64,000 nt of DNA from Blautia schinkii (GTDB lineage: Bacteria > Bacillota > Clostridia > Lachnospirales > Lachnospiraceae), in contig NZ_JAAWUO010000005.1 in assembly GCF_013304825.1 (NCBI RefSeq), forward strand, positions 62,001-126,000. Reading direction: 5' to 3'. A program made the position numbers and the translations under genes. Shown piece by piece: positions 33,805 to 43,822 of the stretch. Under the pieces are notes generated by a model, which was not told where the DNA came from, did no database searches, and saw only the letters and a program-made list of their open reading frames with translations. The first letter of the stretch is position 1. The number at the start of each line of letters is the position of its first letter.

Positions 33805-34788
33805 TTGACTTTGGATAACAGAATAATAACAAAAGAATTAACAAATAAAATAAAAACAACGTCCATAAAAACTTCAGCAGCGAGCTTGTCTTCCTGCACC
33901 CTTTGTCCAAGAAACTGTAAAGCAGACAGAAACAGCAGGAAAACAGGTTTCTGTGGTGTGGACAGTACAATCTATCTTGCAAGAGCAGCCCTTCATATGT
34001 GGGAAGAACCCTGCATTTCAGGAAAAAAAGGTTCCGGTGCGGTTTTCTTCTCAGGATGTGGGCTTCGGTGCTGCTTCTGCCAGAATCATGATATTGCCAT
34101 TGGAAGCAGAGGGCTTCCGATAACAGTGGAACGCCTCAGTGAGATATTTCTGGAGCTGCAGGAAAAAGGTGCTGCCAATATCAATCTTGTAACAGGAGCC
34201 CACTACGTACCGCAGATCGTGCAGGCTCTTGACATGGCCGGAGAGAAAGGAATGGATCTGCCGGTAGTATATAATTCCAGCGGATATGAAAAGCTTGAGA
34301 CATTAAAATTTCTGGAAGGGTATGTGGATGTATATCTTCCGGACATGAAATATATGGAATCAGAGCTTGCACAAAAGTTCTCCCATGCGGCCGATTACCC
34401 GGAAACAGCGAAAGCAGCTATTGGAGAAATGGTGCGTCAGACTGGTAAATGTGAATTCGGTGAGGATGGCTATATCCGAAAGGGAACCATAGTCCGCCAT
34501 CTGATTCTGCCGGGACATACAAGAAATTCCGTAAAAGTACTGAAATATCTTCACGAAACTTATGGTGACAATATTTATATCAGCATCATGAACCAGTACA
34601 CACCAGTCCGTACATTCGATTCCTGTAAGGAATTAAACAGAAAAATAACAAAAAGAGAATACGAAAAAGTTCTGGATGCTGCAGTAGATATGGGAATAAA
34701 AAACGGATTCATACAGGAAGGGGAAACAGCCTCAGAAAGCTTTATTCCTGATTTCGATTACGAGGGAGTAGAAAAAAATATCCCATAA
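33805..34788 (+). CDS. Radical SAM protein, PflA-activase related
   Basis: A 327-residue radical SAM enzyme. The cluster motif is CGLRCCFC (CxxxCxxC, in SGCGLRCCFCQNHDI). An N-terminal extra set of cysteines (CTLCPRNC and GFCG) resembles the AmmeMemoRadiSam/YgiQ-like 'PflA homologue' group, where four N-terminal Cys bind a second cluster or metal. The glycyl-radical enzyme or other substrate is not encoded nearby. The start is a TTG at 33805 with AGGAG at 33792-33796; no ATG is available nearby. It is monocistronic. Confidence 0.85.
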   Translation: MTLDNRIITKELTNKIKTTSIKTSAASLSSCTLCPRNCKADRNSRKTGFCGVDSTIYLARAALHMWEEPCISGKKGSGAVFFSGCGLRCCFCQNHDIAIGSRGLPITVERLSEIFLELQEKGAANINLVTGAHYVPQIVQALDMAGEKGMDLPVVYNSSGYEKLETLKFLEGYVDVYLPDMKYMESELAQKFSHAADYPETAKAAIGEMVRQTGKCEFGEDGYIRKGTIVRHLILPGHTRNSVKVLKYLHETYGDNIYISIMNQYTPVRTFDSCKELNRKITKREYEKVLDAAVDMGIKNGFIQEGETASESFIPDFDYEGVEKNIP

Positions 34789-34798
34789 ATGGAAGGAG

Positions 34799-34870
34799 GC
34801 CGGTACTTTCGTACCGGCGCGTATGAAAAAGAAAAATATTTATAGAAAGCTCATCGCCTTCTATGGGTAA
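34799..34870 (+). other. Hairpin and possible 15-residue peptide
   Basis: A perfect 8-bp stem (34799-34806 with 34811-34818, 4-nt TTTC loop) lies between AAGGAGG (34793-34799) and an ATG at 34823. That ATG opens a 15-codon frame (MKKKNIYRKLIAFYG, stop 34868-34870). The hairpin could bring the ribosome site next to the ATG. No support beyond geometry. Confidence 0.25.
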
Positions 34871-34973
34871 TAATATACAGGATAAATGTGAAAAAAATGT
34901 GAATACCATTTGAAAAAAATGTGAAAAAATGTGATTTGTGACGCAAAACAAGCAGAATATGACGCTGAAAGAT

Positions 34974-35021
34974 AAAAGCCATGTAAAACAGAGAATTTAA
35001 ACACTGCTTTACATGGCTTTT
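34974..35021. terminator. Terminator between radical SAM gene and trkH
   Basis: AAAAGCCATGTAAA (34974-34987) pairs perfectly over 14 bp with its complement at 35008-35021. T-rich sequence follows on the minus strand, where it ends the trkA-trkH operon. Confidence 0.85.
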
Positions 35022-35026
35022 CAACA

Positions 35027-36466
35027 TCAGAATTTCTTCCATGTCTCCCGAAGGAAAAGGATTAAAATGGGGAACAGCTCCAGTCGTCCTGCAAGCATAT
35101 CAAAAGAAAGTACAAGCTTGGATAACGGAGAAAAGATTCCGAAATTTCCCGTAGGACCAATCAGAGAAAGACCAGGACCTACATTATTTAAAGTAGTGGC
35201 AACTGCTGTAAAGTTTGTCACAAGGTCAAATTCATCGAAACTGATGATAAAAATGGATGCAGCCATAAGCATCAGATACACGATCATATAGATGTTTGTG
35301 GCACGCATGACCTCATGGGATACTGCTTTTCCATCCATTTTAATCTTCTTTACTGCATTGGGGTGCAGATAAAGATGCAGTTCTTTACGAACAGATTTTG
35401 CAAGGAGCAGAAGACGGGAGATTTTGATTCCTCCGCCTGTACTGCCTGCACATGCTCCGCAGAATGTGAGCAGCACCAGAATCGTCCTGGATACCGCGGG
35501 CCACTGGTTATAATCCGTGGTAGCATAACCGGTAGTTGTGATAATGGAACCCACCTGGAAAAAGCTCTGTTGAAGTGCTTCCCATACATTGTTGAACAGA
35601 TGACGCACATTGAAGGTGATCATCAGTGCGGAAGCAATGATAACAATAAAATAACAGCGAACCTCTTCGGACTTCAGTGCCTGTGAAAACTTTTTTGTAA
35701 GGAGCAGAAAGTAGACATTGAAGTTGACACCGAACAGGATCATAAATACTGTGATCACAATCTGTATATATAAGCTGTAGCTTCCCATACTGTCTGCCTT
35801 GATGCCAAAGCCGCCGGTTCCGGCAGTACCAAAGGCTGCACAGAGACTGTCATAAAGAGGCATGCCACCAAGAAGCAGAAGTATGATCAGAACAACAGTC
35901 AGGGCAATGTAAATCTTATAGAGAATTTTTGCAGTTGCCTGAACTTTCGGCAGCAATTTGCCTACAGAAGGACCAGGGCTCTCTGCTTTCATAAGGTTCA
36001 TGTGATAACCGCCTGCCAGCGGCAGTAGTGTCAGGATAAATACAAGAACTCCCATACCACCGATCCAGTGGGAAAAACACCTCCAGATATTAATACAGTA
36101 AGGCATCTGTGAAGGATCGGAGAGAATACTGGAACCGGTCGTGGTAAATCCGGAAACAATCTCAAAAAAAGCATCAATAGGGTTGGGTATAGCTTTGCTG
36201 AGCACAAAGGGCACAGCACCTACAATACTGAGGACGATCCAGCTGAGTGCTGTTGTCACAAGACCCTCACGTGCATAAAAAGCTTTTTTTGTGGGTTTGC
36301 GGCTGACCAGCGGAACGCCGACAGCCAGGCATGCCAGTATTGTGATCAGAAAAGCGATGCCGGCTTTTTCGCGGTAGATCAGAGCTGTGATTCCGGGAAC
36401 CAGCATACATACAGCTTCTACGTTCATGATCCATCCCAGTATATAAACAATAATCGAATAATTCAT
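35027..36466 (-). CDS. trkH: TrkH-family potassium transporter subunit
   Basis: A 479-residue polytopic protein of the Trk/Ktr type. Four pore-loop repeats can be seen, including FEIVSGFTTTGSS, FGTAGTGGFG, GSIITTTGYATTD and TTLNNVGPG; the Gly in each is the selectivity-filter residue. It lies 15 bp after trkA on the minus strand, so they form an operon. It imports K+ driven by the membrane potential. Trk/Ktr systems in Firmicutes are known targets of c-di-AMP; regulation here is not visible in the coding sequence. Confidence 0.94.
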   Translation of the reverse strand: MNYSIIVYILGWIMNVEAVCMLVPGITALIYREKAGIAFLITILACLAVGVPLVSRKPTKKAFYAREGLVTTALSWIVLSIVGAVPFVLSKAIPNPIDAFFEIVSGFTTTGSSILSDPSQMPYCINIWRCFSHWIGGMGVLVFILTLLPLAGGYHMNLMKAESPGPSVGKLLPKVQATAKILYKIYIALTVVLIILLLLGGMPLYDSLCAAFGTAGTGGFGIKADSMGSYSLYIQIVITVFMILFGVNFNVYFLLLTKKFSQALKSEEVRCYFIVIIASALMITFNVRHLFNNVWEALQQSFFQVGSIITTTGYATTDYNQWPAVSRTILVLLTFCGACAGSTGGGIKISRLLLLAKSVRKELHLYLHPNAVKKIKMDGKAVSHEVMRATNIYMIVYLMLMAASIFIISFDEFDLVTNFTAVATTLNNVGPGLSLIGPTGNFGIFSPLSKLVLSFDMLAGRLELFPILILFLRETWKKF

Positions 36467-36481
36467 TTTTCGGTACCTTTT

Positions 36482-37837
36482 CTACGCAAGAATATCTGTG
36501 ATGTCACGGAGGCCTTTGTGTGTAGTAACAATGATAACAGTGTCACCGACCTGAATGGTATCCTGACCACGGGGGATGCGGATACGACCGTTACGGTTAA
36601 GACAGCCGACCAGAAGATTTTTGCGGAGATTCAGGTCTGCAAGAGGAATATCTGTCACCTGGGATTCTTCACGAATGGCGAATTCCAGGGCTTCTGCGTT
36701 GCCGTCCAGTATATGATAAAGAGTTTCCACATTGCTTCCGATACTATTTTGTGTGGCACGAACATACTGCAGGATATAATCAGCAGTGATGTTCTTGGGA
36801 TAAATAATGCTTCCGATATCAAGCGTATCAATGACATCATCGAATTCCAGACGGTTGACCTTGGCAATCAGCTTGGCATCGGAGATACTTTTGGCAAAAA
36901 GGGCAAGGAAAACATTCTCCTCATCCAGATTGGTAAGGGTGACAAAGGATTCGGATTCTGTAAGTCCTTCTTCAAGAAGGAGAGAACGGTTTGTTCCGTC
37001 ACCGTTGATAATGGTTGCTTCAGGAAGCAGCTCGCTTAAATGCTCACAGCGTTCTTTGTTCTGCTCGATGATCTTGACATCGATTTTCATATCAAGAAGT
37101 GCAAGGGTAAGATAATAGGAAATGGTTCCACCACCTACGATGATGCAGTTCTTGACCTGATTGGTCTTGAGGCCGATCTTGCGGAAAAAGCTTGCTGCAT
37201 TCAGCGGGGAAGCCAGGATGGAAACCATATCACCGTTGTGGATGATGTGATCACCGCCGGGAATGGATACATTGTCAGGACTCTCGATAGCGCAGACAAG
37301 GATATCGCTGCGGAAAGTGTCGGAAACCTGAGATACACTCATTCCGTCAAGCTTAAATTCCGGAAGAACCTTGAATTTAAGAAGCTCTACACGGCCACGT
37401 GCAAAGGTGTCGATCTTGATTGCTGATGGAAAACGGAGAAGTCGTGAGATTTCCTGTGCAGCGGCAAGCTCCGGGTTAATGATCATGGTAACACCAAGAC
37501 GTTCTTTGATGAAGCCGATTTCTTTTCCATAAATTGGGTTTCGGACACGGGCGATAGTCTGACAGTGGTTGGCCTTCTGTGCGATCAGGCAGCAGAGAAG
37601 GTTCAGTTCGTCAGATGCAGTTACTGCGATCAGGATATCCGCAGTGTCAACGCCTGCCTCCATTAAAGTATTGATGCTGGCACCATTACCGACGATTCCC
37701 ATAGCGTCGATATTTTCACAGAGATCATTGATCTTATCGGCGACAATGTCGACCAGAGTAATATCAATATCCTCTGCCTGAAGCTGCTCTGCAAGGTTTC
37801 TGCCAACTTTGCCGCAGCCTACAATAATTACCTGCAT
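36482..37837 (-). CDS. trkA: Trk potassium-channel regulator with RCK domains
   Basis: A 451-residue soluble partner of TrkH with two TrkA_N/TrkA_C units. The first NAD site is VIIVGCGKVGRNLAEQL, the second IIVGGGTISYYLTLAL. Both have the following acidic residue of the Rossmann fold. It opens the channel in response to NADH/ATP, and its C domains may bind c-di-AMP; that is known in the family, not shown here. The ATG complementary to 37835-37837 is used, with AAGGAGGAA ahead; the longer open frame has no ribosome site. Confidence 0.95.
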   Translation of the reverse strand: MQVIIVGCGKVGRNLAEQLQAEDIDITLVDIVADKINDLCENIDAMGIVGNGASINTLMEAGVDTADILIAVTASDELNLLCCLIAQKANHCQTIARVRNPIYGKEIGFIKERLGVTMIINPELAAAQEISRLLRFPSAIKIDTFARGRVELLKFKVLPEFKLDGMSVSQVSDTFRSDILVCAIESPDNVSIPGGDHIIHNGDMVSILASPLNAASFFRKIGLKTNQVKNCIIVGGGTISYYLTLALLDMKIDVKIIEQNKERCEHLSELLPEATIINGDGTNRSLLLEEGLTESESFVTLTNLDEENVFLALFAKSISDAKLIAKVNRLEFDDVIDTLDIGSIIYPKNITADYILQYVRATQNSIGSNVETLYHILDGNAEALEFAIREESQVTDIPLADLNLRKNLLVGCLNRNGRIRIPRGQDTIQVGDTVIIVTTHKGLRDITDILA

Positions 37838-37884
37838 AATTTCCTCCTTCAATAGCCGGCTAGGGCTACAATCATAAGTAAAAA

Positions 37885-37908
37885 TGCCTATCAGTGTAAA
37901 AATAGGCA
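37885..37908 (-). promoter_or_regulatory. Terminator-like hairpin at the 5' end of the trkA transcript
   Basis: TGCCTAT and ATAGGCA (complements of 37902-37908 and 37885-37891) form a 7-bp stem with a 10-nt loop, immediately followed on the minus RNA by TTTTTACTT. It would lie at the very start of the transcript. Confidence 0.55.
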
Positions 37909-37913
37909 AGGAT

Positions 37914-37942
37914 ATTATAGCACTGTAACCAGGATTTTTAAA
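37914..37942 (-). promoter_or_regulatory. Promoter of trkA-trkH
   Basis: On the minus strand, TTTAAA (37937-37942), 17-bp spacer, TATAAT (complement of 37914-37919) with an extended TG one base upstream. Confidence 0.75.
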
Positions 37943-38040
37943 CAGTAATATTTTCTTCTATTTATTGAAAAAAATGATAGAAACATAGAGATTTATGAAG
38001 GAAAGAATGTTTTTTGAAAAAGAAGAGGAAGGGGATTTTC

Positions 38041-38067
38041 ACATATTGGAAAAAATATCATAAAATA
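38041..38067 (+). promoter_or_regulatory. Possible mother-cell sigma promoter of cotJ
   Basis: AC at 38041-38042, then 16 bp, then CATAAAATA at 38059-38067, matching the SigK-type pattern AC-N16-CATANNNTA. ATATT at 38043-38047 could instead serve as a SigE-like -35. In B. subtilis cotJ is SigE-dependent. Confidence 0.45.
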
Positions 38068-38098
38068 TATCGTGATCATGAATGAAAGGAATTCGCTT

Positions 38099-38458
38099 AT
38101 GGATCGATTTCAGATGAATCGTTCGGGGTGCAGACCGTATAATTATACATGTGGAATGAATAATACGTCTTTTCCCCGCAATGATCGTTCATCTTCAGAT
38201 ATGCAAAACTGCAGCAGACAGAACAGCAGCTGCATGAATAATCAGAAAGATCAGAAAGAAGGCTGCAGCTGCAAAATGCCGGGAATCAAGCCGTCTCAGG
38301 AAATGTATTCTCATCTGAAGCATCTGGTTCCGGCCATGGCTTATGTACCATGCCAGGAGTTTGCACCTACCTTTGAACTTCAAAAGGCTCTTCAGGTCGG
38401 AACGATCTTTCCGGAACTTTGCAAGCCGTTTTGTGGCAGGAGAGGAGGACGTAGATAA
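38099..38458 (+). CDS. cotJA: Spore coat-associated protein CotJA
   Basis: A 119-residue protein. The N-terminal half is Asn/Ser/Cys-rich and probably disordered; the conserved CotJA part is AMAYVPCQEFAPTFELQKAL followed by VGTIFPELCKPF. ATG 38099 has AAGGAA at 38085-38090; the ATG at 38072 has no ribosome site. CotJA, B and C form a layer of the inner spore coat assembled in the mother cell. The stop overlaps the cotJB start (TAATG). Confidence 0.88.
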   Translation: MDRFQMNRSGCRPYNYTCGMNNTSFPRNDRSSSDMQNCSRQNSSCMNNQKDQKEGCSCKMPGIKPSQEMYSHLKHLVPAMAYVPCQEFAPTFELQKALQVGTIFPELCKPFCGRRGGRR

Positions 38459-38742
38459 TGACTGGAAATGGGAATTGTGCTTCAAAAAAAGAACTTCTGC
38501 AGTCCATCAATCAGGTAAGCTTTGCTATTAATGACCTTCTTCTTTTCCTGGATACTCATCCGCATGAAAAGCGGGCACTGGAATATTTCAGTGAACTCAG
38601 TGCCAGAAGAAATGAGCTTCTGAAAAAATACGCAGAACTCCACGGGCCGCTGACTGTTGATACAGCAAACGACAGCTGCCTCAGATTCTGGCAGTGGATG
38701 GAACAGCCGTTTCCCTGGGAACAGGAAGGAGGATGCAGATAA
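38458..38742 (+). CDS. cotJB: Spore coat protein CotJB
   Basis: A 94-residue CotJB. The core LDTHPHEKRALEYF and KYAELHGPLTVD matches the family, ending in the aromatic WEQPFPWEQEGGCR-like tail. It acts with CotJA and CotJC in the spore coat. It is coupled to cotJA and lies 3 bp before cotJC. Confidence 0.92.
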   Translation: MTGNGNCASKKELLQSINQVSFAINDLLLFLDTHPHEKRALEYFSELSARRNELLKKYAELHGPLTVDTANDSCLRFWQWMEQPFPWEQEGGCR

Positions 38743-38745
38743 GTT

Positions 38746-39369
38746 ATGTGGAATTATGAAAAAAGACTTCAGTATCCTGTAAACATTAAAACTCCGAACG
38801 CAAAGCTGGCCCAGTTTATCATGAGCCAGTACGGTGGGCCGGATGGCGAAATCGGAGCTTCCATGCGCTATCTTTCCCAGCGTTTTACTGCGCCGAACCG
38901 GATGGCAGCAGCAGTTCTTAATGATGTTGCGACAGAAGAACTGGCACATCTGGAAATGGTATCCACCATTGTCCATCAGCTGACCAGGAATCTTTCCATG
39001 GAAGAGATCGAGAACAGCGGACTTGGACCGTATTATATTGACCATACAGTGGGAGTATGGCCGCAGGCGGCAGGAGGAGTGCCGTTTAATGCCTGCGAAT
39101 TCCAGAGCAAGGGTGATCCGATCACGGATCTGTTTGAAGACCTGGCTGCAGAGCAGAAAGCACGCTCCACTTATGATAATATCCTCCGTGTGGTAAGAAA
39201 TATTCCGGAGGTTGCTGACCCGATCCGTTTCCTTCGGGCAAGAGAAGTTGTGCATTTCCAGCGTTTTGGTGAGGCACTTCGTTCTGTTCAGGAACAGCTG
39301 GATGCAAAAAATTTCTATGCTTTTAATCCTAGCTTTGATAATCCGTGTAAAGCGTCCTGCGAAGATTGA
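38746..39369 (+). CDS. cotJC: CotJC, manganese-catalase-like spore coat protein
   Basis: A 207-residue protein of the Mn-catalase fold. The di-metal ligands appear in EIGASMRYLSQR and ATEELAHLEM (ExxH), with a second pair in AAEQKARSTYDN and AREVVHFQRFGE. It probably protects the spore surface from peroxide. It is the third gene of cotJABC, with AAGGAGG before the ATG at 38746. A long hairpin at 39381-39427 follows. Confidence 0.93.
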   Translation: MWNYEKRLQYPVNIKTPNAKLAQFIMSQYGGPDGEIGASMRYLSQRFTAPNRMAAAVLNDVATEELAHLEMVSTIVHQLTRNLSMEEIENSGLGPYYIDHTVGVWPQAAGGVPFNACEFQSKGDPITDLFEDLAAEQKARSTYDNILRVVRNIPEVADPIRFLRAREVVHFQRFGEALRSVQEQLDAKNFYAFNPSFDNPCKASCED

Positions 39370-39380
39370 TGAAATAAGAA

Positions 39381-39427
39381 AAGCTGCACAGCTGTTTCTG
39401 TTATGCCTGAAAACAGCCGTGCAGCTT
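39381..39427 (-). terminator. Terminator of the giant activase gene, shared with cotJC
   Basis: A 17-bp stem (39381-39397 with 39411-39427) with one plus-strand A-C mismatch that becomes G-U on the minus RNA. A T-rich tract follows only on the minus strand, so it mainly serves the minus gene. Confidence 0.75.
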
Positions 39428-39466
39428 AAATATTTAAAATTTACAGTTTATGTCTGCTGCGTATTA

Positions 39467-42400
39467 TTACGATTTCTTTTTATCATCCTTATGCAGATTT
39501 TTCTGTGCAGTGGAGAGCATCAGCTTGATTCGGTTCAGCTGGTTTACTTCACTTGCACCCGGATCATAATCAATGGCAACGATGTTTGCTTCCGGATGCT
39601 CGCGACGAACTTCCTTGATAACACCTTTACCTACGATGTGATTTGGCAGGCAGCCAAATGGCTGGATGCAGACGATGTTTGGAACACCGCCGTGGATCAG
39701 CTCCATCATCTCACCTGTCAGGAACCAGCCCTCACCTGTCTGGTTTCCGGCAGAAACGATCGGAGAAGCCATTTTTGCAAGGTCACGGATATCAGCTGCA
39801 GGTGTAAAGTGACGACTCTGCTCAAGAGCTTCGTTAGCAGTTTTGCGCAGCCAGTCAATAGCCTTAAGACCTAAGTTGGCAATGGTAGCCTTGGATTTTT
39901 TGAAGCCAAGCTTCTCAACCTTGAAGTTCTGGTTGTAGAAGCAGTAGCAGATAAAGTCGATCAGATCCGGAACAACCGGTTCTGCACCCTCTGCCTCCAG
40001 CAGGTCTGCAAGGTGGTTGTTTGCTGCCGGAAGGAACTTGACAAGGATCTCACCTACAATACCAACACGAGGTTTTTTATCATCGGAAATCGGGATCGTA
40101 TCAAAATCATGAACCATTTCACGGCACATTTTCTTAAAGGTACCATGGCTTACGCTGCTGCCTGTTACGAAGGCAATGACGCGCTGCTCCCAGATCTTGT
40201 GCTTGCGGTTTACGATACCTTCCTCAAGCTCATATGGCCGCATGCGGTATACACATTTCATCAGGATATCACCGAATACGGCACCGTAAACAATACGCTT
40301 GATCAGAGGCAGTGTCAGTTTGAATCCAGGGTTGCTCTCAAGGCCGCTTAAGTTCAGGGAGATAACCGGAACCTGTTCCATGCCGGCTTTTTTCAGGGCA
40401 CGGCGGATAAATGCAATGTAGTTGGAGGCGCGGCAGCCACCACCTGTCTGGGACATGATAACTGCTGTTTTGTTCAGGTCATATTTGCCGGAAAGAAGGG
40501 CATCCATGATCTGTCCTACCACCATCAGGGACGGATAGCAGGCATCATTGTTTACATATTTAAGGCCCACATCAACAGCGTGCTTGTTGTCATTTGGGAG
40601 GACTTCCAGGTTATAGCCGGATGCGTTAAAGGCAGCCTCAAAGATTCCGAAGTGGAAAGGAGACATCTGCGGGCAGAGGATGGTGTATTCCTTACGCATC
40701 TGCTTGGTAAAGGATACTTTCTCAATGGAAGCCGGCTTGATGTTTCTCTTTTTATTCTGCGCCTGTTTTGCGCGGATGGCAGCAATCAGGGAACGGATAC
40801 GGATCCTTGCAGCACCGAGGTTGTTGACCTCATCGATCTTCAGGCAGGTGTAGATCTTGTCACTTCCGTCCAGGATTTCATAAACCTCATCTGTAGTAAC
40901 TGCATCAAGTCCGCAGCCGAAAGAGTTCAGCTGGATCAGATCCAGATCATCTCTTGTCTTTACAAAGTTTGCAGCAGAGTAGAGACGGGAATGGTACATC
41001 CACTGGTCATTAACACGGATTGGACGCTCCACATGGCCAAGGTGAGCAACAGAATCTTCAGTAAATACAGCGATTCCGTAGCTGTTGATCATATCCGGGA
41101 TTCCATGGTGGATCTCAGGATCGATATGATACGGACGGCCTGCAAGAACGATTCCGCGGCGTCCTGTTTCTTTCAGGTACCGGAGAGTTTCCTCGCCTTT
41201 TTTCTGCACATCGCGGTGTACAGCGGACAGCTCATCCCATGCTTTATGTGCAGCTGCTTTTACCTCGGCGGCAGGAATGTCAGGGAATTCTTCCACAAGC
41301 CGGTTGGTCAGGATTTCCTCGGAGGTAAAGGCCATGAACGGATTGCGGAAAGTGATGGATGGATCGTTAAGCTCGTCCACGTTATTCTTGATATTTTCCG
41401 CATAGGAAGTAACGATCGGGCAATTGTAGTGGTTGACTGCATCCGGGAACTCATTTCGCTCATACGGGATACATGGGTAGAAGATAAATTTCACGCCATT
41501 GCGGATCAGCCATGTCACATGTCCGTGAGCAAGTTTTGCAGGGTAGCACTCGGACTCACTTGGGATGGACTCAATACCCAGCTCATAGATCTTACGTGTG
41601 GAAGTCGGAGAGAGAACCACCTGATATTTCAGTTCAGTAAAGAATGTATACCAGAACGGATAGTTCTCAAACATGTTCAGCACACGTGGGATACCAACCT
41701 GTCCGCGGGTTGCCTTATCTGTAGAAAGCGGTTCATAGGAAAAGATCCTCTTATATTTATAGTCAAAAAGGTTCGGGATATGATCCTTGTTTTTCTCTTT
41801 TCCAAGGCCGCGCTCGCAGCGGTTTCCGCTGATGTATTTACGTCCGCCGGAGAATTTGTTGATGGTCAGACGGCAGTTGTTGGTACATCCGCGGCAGTTA
41901 GCCATGGAAGTGGTATACTGCAGGCTGTTGATCTGATCGATGGAAAGCATGGAAGTTTTTTCTCCTTCCTGATAACGCTCTCTTGCGATCAGAGCTGCAC
42001 CGAAGGCTCCCATGATTCCTGCGATATCCGGGCGGATAGCCTGGCAGTTGGCGATTTTCTCGAAGCTTCGAAGAACCGCATCATTGTAGAAAGTACCACC
42101 CTGTACAACAATGTGCTTGCCAAGTTCGGAAGCATCGGAAACCTTGATAACTTTGTAAAGGGCATTCTTGATAACGGAGTAGGCAAGACCAGCTGAGATA
42201 TCAGAAACCTCTGCGCCTTCTTTCTGTGCCTGTTTAACTTTGGAATTCATAAATACAGTACAACGTGTTCCGAGATCAATCGGATGCTTTGCAAAAAGTG
42301 CAGCTTTCGCGAAGTCCTGTACTGTATAGTTCAGGGATTTGGCGAAAGTTTCGATAAAGGAACCGCAGCCTGAGGAACATGCCTCATTCAGCTGTACGCT

Positions 42401-43708
42401 GTCAACAGTCTGGTTGCGGATCTTGATGCACTTCATATCCTGACCGCCGATGTCAAGGATACAGTCAACTTCCGGGTCAAAGAAAGCGGCTGCATAATAA
42501 TGGGAAACAGTTTCAACCTCGCCCTCATCAAGAAGAAGAGCGGCCTTGATCAGTGCCTCTCCGTATCCGGTAGAGCAGGAAAAAGCAATTTCTGCATCAT
42601 CAGGAAGCAGCTCGTAGATTTCCTGAATGGAGCTGATAGTGGTTTTCAGTGGATTACCGTTATTGTTGCTGTAAAAAGAATAGAGAAGGGTTCCGTCCTC
42701 ACCGACCAGTGCAGTTTTGGTAGTTGTGGAACCTGCATCGATTCCCAGGAAGCATTTGCCCTTATATGTAGAAAGGTCGCCGGTTTTTACCTTGTAGGCA
42801 CTCTGGCGGTCATGGAAAGCCTGATAATCTTCTTCTGTTGCAAAAAGCGGCTCCATACGTTCTACTTCGAAGTCAAGCTTGATAGTAGTACGCATGCGTT
42901 CTTTCAGCTCGATCAGGGATACATTCACATCCTGTTTTGCATTCAGTGCAGAACCGATAGCTGCGAACAGATGAGAGTTATCCGGTGCAATAATGTGTTC
43001 GTCATCCAGCTTCAGAGTACGGATAAAAGCAGCCTTAAGCTCTGAGAGGAAGTGAAGCGGTCCGCCCAGGAATGCTACATGTCCGCGGATTGGTTTACCG
43101 CAGGCAAGACCTGAAATGGTCTGGTTGACAACTGCCTGGAAAATAGAAGCGGAAAGGTCTTCCTTGGTAGCACCGTCATTGATAAGAGGCTGGATATCTG
43201 TCTTGGCAAAAACACCGCAACGGGCTGCAATCGGATAGAGCGCCTTGTAATGCTTGGCATACTCATTAAGTCCTGGTGCATCTGTCTGGAGAAGGGAAGC
43301 CATCTGGTCGATGAAGGAGCCTGTACCTCCGGCGCAGATACCGTTCATACGCTGCTCAACGTTTCCGTTTTCAAAATAGATGATCTTGGCATCCTCGCCG
43401 CCCAGCTCGATGGCTACATCGGTTTTAGGTGCAAGCTTCTGAAGGGAAGTGGAAACAGCAATAACCTCCTGGACAAAAGGAATTTCCAGATGGTTGGCAA
43501 GTGTCAGTCCACCGGAACCTGTGATCACCGGGCAGAGCGTAAGCTCGCCAAGCTGGTTCTCGGCTTTTTGAAGAAGATCTGCAAGTGTTTCCTGGATATT
43601 TGCAAAATGTCTCTTATAATCAGAGAAAACAAGGTTATCATTTTCGTCTAAGATGGCAATCTTGACAGTGGTGGAACCAATGTCAATTCCAAGTGTGTGT
43701 TTCTTCAT
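39467..43708 (-). CDS. Giant acyl-CoA dehydratase activase-related protein
   Basis: A 1413-residue cytosolic protein of the BadF/BadG/HgdC activase group. Two ATPase domains are fused: [14 protein letters not shown] (near residue 6) with CAGGTGSF, and [15 protein letters not shown] (near 320) with CSSGCGSF and [11 protein letters not shown], whose cysteines can bridge a [4Fe-4S] cluster. A cysteine-rich stretch CRGCTNNC (about 655) leads to a DUF2229 region and an HgdB-like C-terminal half ([22 protein letters not shown]). Activases drive low-potential electrons into 2-hydroxyacyl-CoA dehydratases using ATP. Here activase and dehydratase-like parts are in one chain, and no separate dehydratase subunit is nearby, so the substrate is unknown. 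Confidence 0.85.
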   Translation of the reverse strand: MKKHTLGIDIGSTTVKIAILDENDNLVFSDYKRHFANIQETLADLLQKAENQLGELTLCPVITGSGGLTLANHLEIPFVQEVIAVSTSLQKLAPKTDVAIELGGEDAKIIYFENGNVEQRMNGICAGGTGSFIDQMASLLQTDAPGLNEYAKHYKALYPIAARCGVFAKTDIQPLINDGATKEDLSASIFQAVVNQTISGLACGKPIRGHVAFLGGPLHFLSELKAAFIRTLKLDDEHIIAPDNSHLFAAIGSALNAKQDVNVSLIELKERMRTTIKLDFEVERMEPLFATEEDYQAFHDRQSAYKVKTGDLSTYKGKCFLGIDAGSTTTKTALVGEDGTLLYSFYSNNNGNPLKTTISSIQEIYELLPDDAEIAFSCSTGYGEALIKAALLLDEGEVETVSHYYAAAFFDPEVDCILDIGGQDMKCIKIRNQTVDSVQLNEACSSGCGSFIETFAKSLNYTVQDFAKAALFAKHPIDLGTRCTVFMNSKVKQAQKEGAEVSDISAGLAYSVIKNALYKVIKVSDASELGKHIVVQGGTFYNDAVLRSFEKIANCQAIRPDIAGIMGAFGAALIARERYQEGEKTSMLSIDQINSLQYTTSMANCRGCTNNCRLTINKFSGGRKYISGNRCERGLGKEKNKDHIPNLFDYKYKRIFSYEPLSTDKATRGQVGIPRVLNMFENYPFWYTFFTELKYQVVLSPTSTRKIYELGIESIPSESECYPAKLAHGHVTWLIRNGVKFIFYPCIPYERNEFPDAVNHYNCPIVTSYAENIKNNVDELNDPSITFRNPFMAFTSEEILTNRLVEEFPDIPAAEVKAAAHKAWDELSAVHRDVQKKGEETLRYLKETGRRGIVLAGRPYHIDPEIHHGIPDMINSYGIAVFTEDSVAHLGHVERPIRVNDQWMYHSRLYSAANFVKTRDDLDLIQLNSFGCGLDAVTTDEVYEILDGSDKIYTCLKIDEVNNLGAARIRIRSLIAAIRAKQAQNKKRNIKPASIEKVSFTKQMRKEYTILCPQMSPFHFGIFEAAFNASGYNLEVLPNDNKHAVDVGLKYVNNDACYPSLMVVGQIMDALLSGKYDLNKTAVIMSQTGGGCRASNYIAFIRRALKKAGMEQVPVISLNLSGLESNPGFKLTLPLIKRIVYGAVFGDILMKCVYRMRPYELEEGIVNRKHKIWEQRVIAFVTGSSVSHGTFKKMCREMVHDFDTIPISDDKKPRVGIVGEILVKFLPAANNHLADLLEAEGAEPVVPDLIDFICYCFYNQNFKVEKLGFKKSKATIANLGLKAIDWLRKTANEALEQSRHFTPAADIRDLAKMASPIVSAGNQTGEGWFLTGEMMELIHGGVPNIVCIQPFGCLPNHIVGKGVIKEVRREHPEANIVAIDYDPGASEVNQLNRIKLMLSTAQKNLHKDDKKKS

Positions 43709-43822
43709 AAAAAATTGATTTCCTCCTTGCTGTATCTATAAAGGGGTTGCCCGCTTCTGACATATTTGCCGGGCGGGAGTTATTTCTTCTTATTAAAAAG
43801 GATTTTTAAGCGAATACTCTAT

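Noticed and set aside
40580-42196. A 538-codon open frame opposite the giant activase gene
   Set aside because: It is the exact antisense of a well-supported conserved protein, has no recognisable domain and a shadow-like composition rich in Cys, His and Ile.
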